10,000 nt of DNA from Candidatus Hydrogenedens sp. (GTDB taxonomy: Bacteria; Hydrogenedentota; Hydrogenedentia; Hydrogenedentales; Hydrogenedentaceae), in assembly GCA_020216745.1 (NCBI GenBank), contig JAIWNQ010000003.1, forward strand, positions 1 through 10,000, written 5' to 3'. The notes under the pieces were generated by a model. That model did no database searches and was not told the DNA's origin. It saw only the letters and a list, made by a program, of their open reading frames with translations. The position numbers and the translations under genes are program-made. Of the stretch, positions 6,542 through 10,000 are shown piece by piece. Numbering within the stretch: the first letter of the stretch is position 1; each line of letters opens with the position of its first letter.

Positions 6542-7945
6542 ATGAATAAAAAACATTCTATAGGTTTATTTATTTTCCGAAGGGATTTAAGAATAATAGA
6601 CAATTCCGCATTCATATATGGGTCAAAGATATGCCAACAAATTATTCCTTGCTTCATCTTTGACCCACGCCAGATAGAAAACAATCCTTATCGAGGCGAT
6701 TTTGCTGTCCGATTTATGGTGGAAAGTATCCAAGATTTACAGGAAAACTTAATAAAAGAAGGAGCAACATTATATTTATTTTATGGAAAACCTGAGGAGG
6801 TATTGCTGAATATTTTTGAAACCGTTCGTTTTGATGCAGTATTTCTTAACAGAGATTATACCCCCTTTTCAAAAGAACGTGATAAGGATATAGGCACATT
6901 TTGCAAGAAACATAACATTACGTTGTATTCATTGGACGATGTCTTATTAGTCAAACCTGAAGACACCCTTAGCGACAATAATATACCAATAACTGTTTTC
7001 TCACGCTTCTATAAAAAGGTAATGACCATACCTGTTAGCAAACCACAGAAAGTAACTGATACTCAATATTATCAGAAACATATCTCAGGCGAAATTCAAG
7101 AACTTACTTCCTTACAGTTTTTACCCAATAAAAATGAAAAAGCCCGGTTAAAAGGGGGTCGAAATGAAGGGTTGAAGATACTGAAAAGAGCATGTATGTT
7201 ACAGGATTATAGAAACCAGAAAGATATGTTAGAAAAAGAAATAAATACCTTTTTATCCCCGTATCTTAAATTTGGATGTTTATCTCCAAGGGAAGTATTT
7301 TATGCGATACAAAGCAACAATCCTGACCCAGAACCTATACTTCGTCAATTATACTGGAGAGACTTTTTTACTATAATCGCTTTTTATTTCCCCTATGTAT
7401 TTGGGAAAGCTTTTAATAGTTCCTTTCAGGATGTATGGTGGAACAGAGATGAAAATGCCTTCACGTTGTGGACAGAAGGAATGACAGGATTTCCAATTGT
7501 AGATGCGGGGATGCGAGAATTAAAAACAACAGGTTGGCTTCATAATCGGGCTCGTCTAATTGTAGGTTCTTTTTTGATAAAAGATCTACATATTGACTGG
7601 TTATGGGGTGAGAAATATTTTGCAACAAAACTAATTGACTACGACCCCTCTGTAAATAATGGGAATTGGCAATGGGTAGCAGGAACAGGCTGTGATGCTC
7701 AACCTTATTTCCGAATTTTCAACCCATGGCTACAGTCAAAAAAATTTGACCCTGACTCAAAATACATAAAAAAGTGGGTGCCCGAATTAATAAATGTTCC
7801 TTCTGACCATATCCATCAATGGCATATATTTTACAAGGATTATCCACGGATTGATTATCCTGCCCCAATAGTGAATCATCATGATGAAGCAGAACGGGCT
7901 AAGTTCTTGTTTAAAAGAACAACATATAAAACAAACAAATCCTGA
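6542..7945 (+). CDS. phrB: Class I CPD photolyase (deoxyribodipyrimidine photo-lyase)
   Basis: 467 residues, normal length. It uses blue light and FADH- to split cyclobutane pyrimidine dimers in DNA. The N-terminal alpha/beta antenna domain (about 1-130) opens with FIFRRDLRI-like sequence. The FAD domain (about 200-450) contains YWRDFF (271-276), TGWLHNRAR, and NNGNWQW (372-378) followed by AGTG and PYFRIFNP. Matching to E. coli PhrB by motif spacing, the electron-transfer tryptophans W382, W359 and W306 are present as W376, W353 and W300. FAD contacts D372 and N378 correspond to D366 and N372; substrate tryptophans W277 and W384 to W272 and W378. The HNR motif fits CPD rather than (6-4) enzymes. 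Glu274 of E. coli appears as Gln269. The type of antenna cofactor cannot be read with confidence. The gene is divergent from the symporter and convergent with tspO (18 bp between stops). Confidence 0.95.
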   Translation: MNKKHSIGLFIFRRDLRIIDNSAFIYGSKICQQIIPCFIFDPRQIENNPYRGDFAVRFMVESIQDLQENLIKEGATLYLFYGKPEEVLLNIFETVRFDAVFLNRDYTPFSKERDKDIGTFCKKHNITLYSLDDVLLVKPEDTLSDNNIPITVFSRFYKKVMTIPVSKPQKVTDTQYYQKHISGEIQELTSLQFLPNKNEKARLKGGRNEGLKILKRACMLQDYRNQKDMLEKEINTFLSPYLKFGCLSPREVFYAIQSNNPDPEPILRQLYWRDFFTIIAFYFPYVFGKAFNSSFQDVWWNRDENAFTLWTEGMTGFPIVDAGMRELKTTGWLHNRARLIVGSFLIKDLHIDWLWGEKYFATKLIDYDPSVNNGNWQWVAGTGCDAQPYFRIFNPWLQSKKFDPDSKYIKKWVPELINVPSDHIHQWHIFYKDYPRIDYPAPIVNHHDEAERAKFLFKRTTYKTNKS

Positions 7946-7963
7946 TACCGCTAAAAATAAAAT

Positions 7964-8356
7964 CTACTTCCAGTTAAAGTAGGTGATTGTCAATTGTAAA
8001 ATTGTGGCAAAACTCACCCATAGAAGATAGGGAATCTGAAAAAATGCAATCCACTTACTATAGGGATATATAAAAATGATTGTAGCAATTATAGTCATTA
8101 ACACAAACAGAATATCTATACTGGCGAGTAAATTGTTCCTCAACCCAAACTGAATCGGTGTGAATAGGAAGTTAAATATTAGATTTAAAACAAAAGGAAT
8201 CAACACATAGGCTGGGATTTTTTTAGTAATAACCATCCAAAATGTTATCCCATAGGAAAGAAATATTATCATGTACAACACAGACCACACAGGACCAAAT
8301 ACCCATGCAGGTGGCGACCACGAGGGCTTAATTAACTGCTGATAATATTCATTCAT
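7964..8356 (-). CDS. tspO: TspO/MBR family (tryptophan-rich sensory) protein, short form
   Basis: 130 residues with four hydrophobic helices (about 20-40, 47-66, 72-97, 103-125). The family signature KPSWSPPAWVFGPVWSVLY occupies residues 10-28, the loop and second helix of standard TspO. NFLFTPIQFGLRNN and PYLLWVSFAT match later conserved parts. TspO proteins bind porphyrins, sterols and heme breakdown products and act in oxidative-stress or light-linked regulation. The usual first helix is missing: the ATG at 8356 has a fine ribosome binding site (GAGGTGA, 8367-8361), and an in-frame TAG lies nine codons upstream with no other start between. So the protein truly begins at the loop, as in a small-sized subfamily I recall. 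Its stop faces that of the photolyase gene, and TspO and photolyase genes occur together in light-induced sets of some bacteria. No terminator is visible between the two. Confidence 0.88.
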   Translation of the reverse strand: MNEYYQQLIKPSWSPPAWVFGPVWSVLYMIIFLSYGITFWMVITKKIPAYVLIPFVLNLIFNFLFTPIQFGLRNNLLASIDILFVLMTIIATIIFIYPYSKWIAFFQIPYLLWVSFATILQLTITYFNWK

Positions 8357-8752
8357 AACTTCACCTCTTACATTTGCAAATTTCTAACTTCCAATTAAAC
8401 AAGTAATGTTTCGAACAAAATTCCTACAATTATCTATTTTATAAAATTAACAAATAAGCATGATGGGACAATCCCTTATACAATACAAAAGATAAACTAA
8501 AAAGTTGTTGGAATAAACAAGGGGTGTTAAATAGAAGGATAAATAAAACAATCAAAGTGTATGAGTGAGATACCGGGATAAGTACTCAGATACATTATTA
8601 GGGATATTGACAATACTTTTCAGCCACAAATATCCTGCCTGTTTTTAAAATTTTTTAATTTGTTCTAAACTTGCAATTTTATGGGTTGTATTTTAAAAAG
8701 TAGGGGCGGTTTATAACCGCCCCTACAAATTACTTGCAAAATCTTTTATAAA
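8357..8752. other. Noncoding AT-rich spacer
   Basis: About 400 bp between two minus-strand genes. It holds the tspO ribosome binding site at 8361-8367 and the hairpin at 8700-8726. A minor inverted pair GGATATT/AATATCC lies near 8605-8640 with a long loop and is not convincing as a terminator. No supported coding frame, tRNA or riboswitch-like element was seen. Confidence 0.6.
8700..8726 (-). terminator. Rho-independent terminator of the DUF4397/PEG-repeat gene
   Basis: Perfect 12-bp inverted repeat: GTAGGGGCGGTT (8700-8711), loop TAT, AACCGCCCCTAC (8715-8726). Read on the minus strand it starts 27 bp past the stop codon at 8753 and is followed by CTTTTT (8700-8694 region), the layout of an intrinsic terminator. 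The G+C-rich stem stands out sharply in AT-rich DNA. In the plus direction no T run follows, so it is probably one-way. Similar 'GTAGGGGCG' hairpins occur as dispersed repeats in various bacteria, so a mobile-repeat origin is possible. Confidence 0.75.
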
Positions 8753-10000
8753 TTATGCAGGTCCTCCCGAACCAGGACAATAGCCATCTTCTCCTCCTTC
8801 ACATGGATAGTAACCATTCAGGTTGAAGAACTGAATCAGTCTCAATAACTCAGATAAGCTAATCGTCCAATCTTGCGGGTTATAGTCTGATGCGTGCGGT
8901 GTACATGTCTTGTCTCCGTCAAGTCCGGGGGCATAACCATCTTCACCCGATGGGTCGCAATGGTAACCACCCAAATTAAAGAATTGGATTACTCGCAATA
9001 ATTCAGATAGATTTATGTTCCAATTGCCATCTTGGTCGGCACTATGCGGTGGAGTAGGAGGTTCACCTTCGACTACACCTTCAGGGGTGCCTTCCGGGGT
9101 CCCTTCTGGAGTACCTTCAACTACACCTTCGGGTGTCCCTTCGATAACTCCTTCAGGGGTGCCTTCCGGGGTCCCTTCTGGAGTACCTTCAACTACACCT
9201 TCGGGGGTCCCTTCGACTACTCCTTCAGGGGTGCCTTCCGGGGTCCCTTCGACTACACCTTCAGGAGCGCCTTCCGGTGTCCCTTCACCTTCAGGGGGCA
9301 ATTCACCGGGTCTATCTTCAGTAATAAGAAGTTGATAACCATTCTTCAATGGAACAGGACCAACAAGGAATATTGTATATACACCACCAGGCAAGAATTG
9401 AACTTCTGACTGCATCGCAATCACCTCTTCAGGCAAACCCGCCTTAGATATAACGATATCTAATGTATCAGGAGCAGATATCCCATAATAAGGTGTTGAA
9501 CTGAGTGCAGAAATATTGGAGAACAATGGTGTCAGTTCTGGTGGCCAACCTGCGAATATAAAGTCTACAGCATATCCATCTTTTACTGCATTTACAAATC
9601 GTATATTGGCAAATCCTGATGCGGGAGCACGGTTATCGTCTTCTAATGTGAACATTTCAAGGCTATCAACCCAACCTGTCGCAACTACAGTTATACTGCT
9701 ATCGCCGAATATATCTAAATTAGTGGAAATAATTGGTGCATTTAAACAGGTGTCATAACCACCTGTGCCGGGGAGTATTCTGAAATTGTATTCATTAGAC
9801 AAAACTGGCCTATATGAAGTAGCAGATGGATATTCTACTAATACAAATGTTGGTATTCCATTCATGCATACATCTAAGGTTTGTGAATCAAAACTTGCAT
9901 TTACAATTCTTACATTCCCTTCACAGTCCAGTTGTGCTCTTAATTCACCATCCGGATATCCACTACTTGTTAATAAAACATAAACATCTTTTCCGGCTAT
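8753..10000 (-). CDS. Exported-type protein with DUF4397-like domains, PEG-repeat linker and paired dockerin-like C-terminal repeats, 5' end outside window
   Basis: The frame is open from the right edge to the stop at 8753, giving 415 visible residues. An internal ATG at 9865 is not the start, since homologous sequence continues upstream. Residues 1-28 end one domain. VRIVNASFDSQTLDVCMNG (30-48) begins a second, and ANIRFVNA (about 131 on) a third; this 'VRxVNASxDxxxxDVxxNG' pattern is DUF4397, a beta-sandwich domain of secreted proteins. Residues 241-312 are 18 tetrapeptides of TPEG, APEG, VVEG or VIEG, a flexible acidic linker. The C-terminus holds two copies about 51 residues apart: DQDGNWNINLSELLR from 322 and DWTISLSELLR from 377, each followed by IQFFNL and a Gly/Tyr/Asp-rich tail. 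The first fits an EF-hand/dockerin calcium loop (Asp322, Asp324, Asn326, Ile329, Glu333). No C-terminal anchor helix is present. It is probably a cell-surface or extracellular protein; the pair may serve attachment or sorting (inference). Function unknown. Confidence 0.85.
   Translation of the reverse strand: MAGKDVYVLLTSSGYPDGELRAQLDCEGNVRIVNASFDSQTLDVCMNGIPTFVLVEYPSATSYRPVLSNEYNFRILPGTGGYDTCLNAPIISTNLDIFGDSSITVVATGWVDSLEMFTLEDDNRAPASGFANIRFVNAVKDGYAVDFIFAGWPPELTPLFSNISALSSTPYYGISAPDTLDIVISKAGLPEEVIAMQSEVQFLPGGVYTIFLVGPVPLKNGYQLLITEDRPGELPPEGEGTPEGAPEGVVEGTPEGTPEGVVEGTPEGVVEGTPEGTPEGTPEGVIEGTPEGVVEGTPEGTPEGTPEGVVEGEPPTPPHSADQDGNWNINLSELLRVIQFFNLGGYHCDPSGEDGYAPGLDGDKTCTPHASDYNPQDWTISLSELLRLIQFFNLNGYYPCEGGEDGYCPGSGGPA
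9065..9280 (-). repeat. In-frame 12-bp tandem repeat with a 72-bp higher-order unit
   Basis: Eighteen 12-bp units encode xPEG or V(V/I)EG tetrapeptides. Six units make a 72-bp block: positions 9081-9152 and 9153-9224 differ at only 3 of 72 bases, and a third copy starting at 9225 matches for about 26 bases before diverging. The near identity suggests recent block duplication, and the tract length probably varies between strains. Confidence 0.9.

Noticed and set aside
8600..8640. Hairpin GGATATT/AATATCC as a second terminator or regulatory RNA
   Set aside because: The stem is only 7 bp with a loop over 20 nt and no following T run suited to either neighbouring gene.
9065..9280. CRISPR-like array
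   Set aside because: Units are contiguous, 12 bp long and in frame, with no unique spacers; it is a protein-coding tandem repeat.
9015..9409. Two plus-strand frames opposite the PEG repeat (TPSGVPSG-type and FRGAFRGPF-type products)
   Set aside because: They are antisense shadows of the 12-bp repeat, which keeps all frames open; the minus frame has flanking recognisable domains and a proper terminator.
8753..9865. A complete 370-residue protein starting at ATG 9865
   Set aside because: The frame stays open to the window edge, and the VRIVNAS start of a DUF4397-like domain lies just upstream of this Met, so the Met is internal.

Overview
The window looks like an AT-rich (roughly 35-40% G+C by eye) chromosomal segment of an uncultured-type environmental bacterium. 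A Tat-exported Gfo/Idh/MocA oxidoreductase points to the Planctomycetes/Lentisphaerae/Hydrogenedentes kind of genome. A surface protein whose C-terminus carries two copies of a 'W-x-I-x-LSELLR-x-IQFFN' motif suggests, from memory, Candidatus Hydrogenedentes. That assignment is an inference and needs a database search. I see no rRNA, tRNA, CRISPR array, transposase or phage gene.

Layout. (1) Positions 1-1064, minus: a Tat-signal Gfo/Idh/MocA oxidoreductase whose C-terminus lies off the left edge. (2) Positions 1065-1385: a divergent intergenic region with a good sigma-70 type promoter facing right. (3) Positions 1386-4647, plus: a two-gene operon of a LOG-family phosphoribohydrolase and a large membrane protein. 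The latter fuses a duplicated membrane domain (227-residue repeat) to a spermidine-synthase-like methyltransferase-fold domain. (4) Positions 4695-6445, minus: a close LeuT-type sodium:amino-acid symporter overlapped by ATGA with a 44-residue single-pass membrane protein, probably its small subunit. (5) Positions 6542-7945, plus: a class I CPD photolyase, convergent with (6) a short TspO/MBR protein at 7964-8356, minus. (7) Positions 8357-8752: noncoding, containing a strong 12-bp-stem terminator hairpin. (8) Positions 8753-10000, minus: the C-terminal 415 residues of a secreted-type protein with DUF4397-like domains, an 18-unit xPEG/VVEG tetrapeptide linker and two dockerin/EF-hand-like repeats.

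How the genes relate. The LOG and fused-synthase genes are probably cotranscribed (25 bp apart), and the symporter and its small partner are translationally coupled. The photolyase and TspO meet tail to tail with 18 bp between stops, a pairing that fits the light-response gene sets of other non-phototrophic bacteria. The two edge genes are unrelated exported proteins. The least described elements are the 44-residue symporter partner and the paired C-terminal repeats of the right-edge protein.
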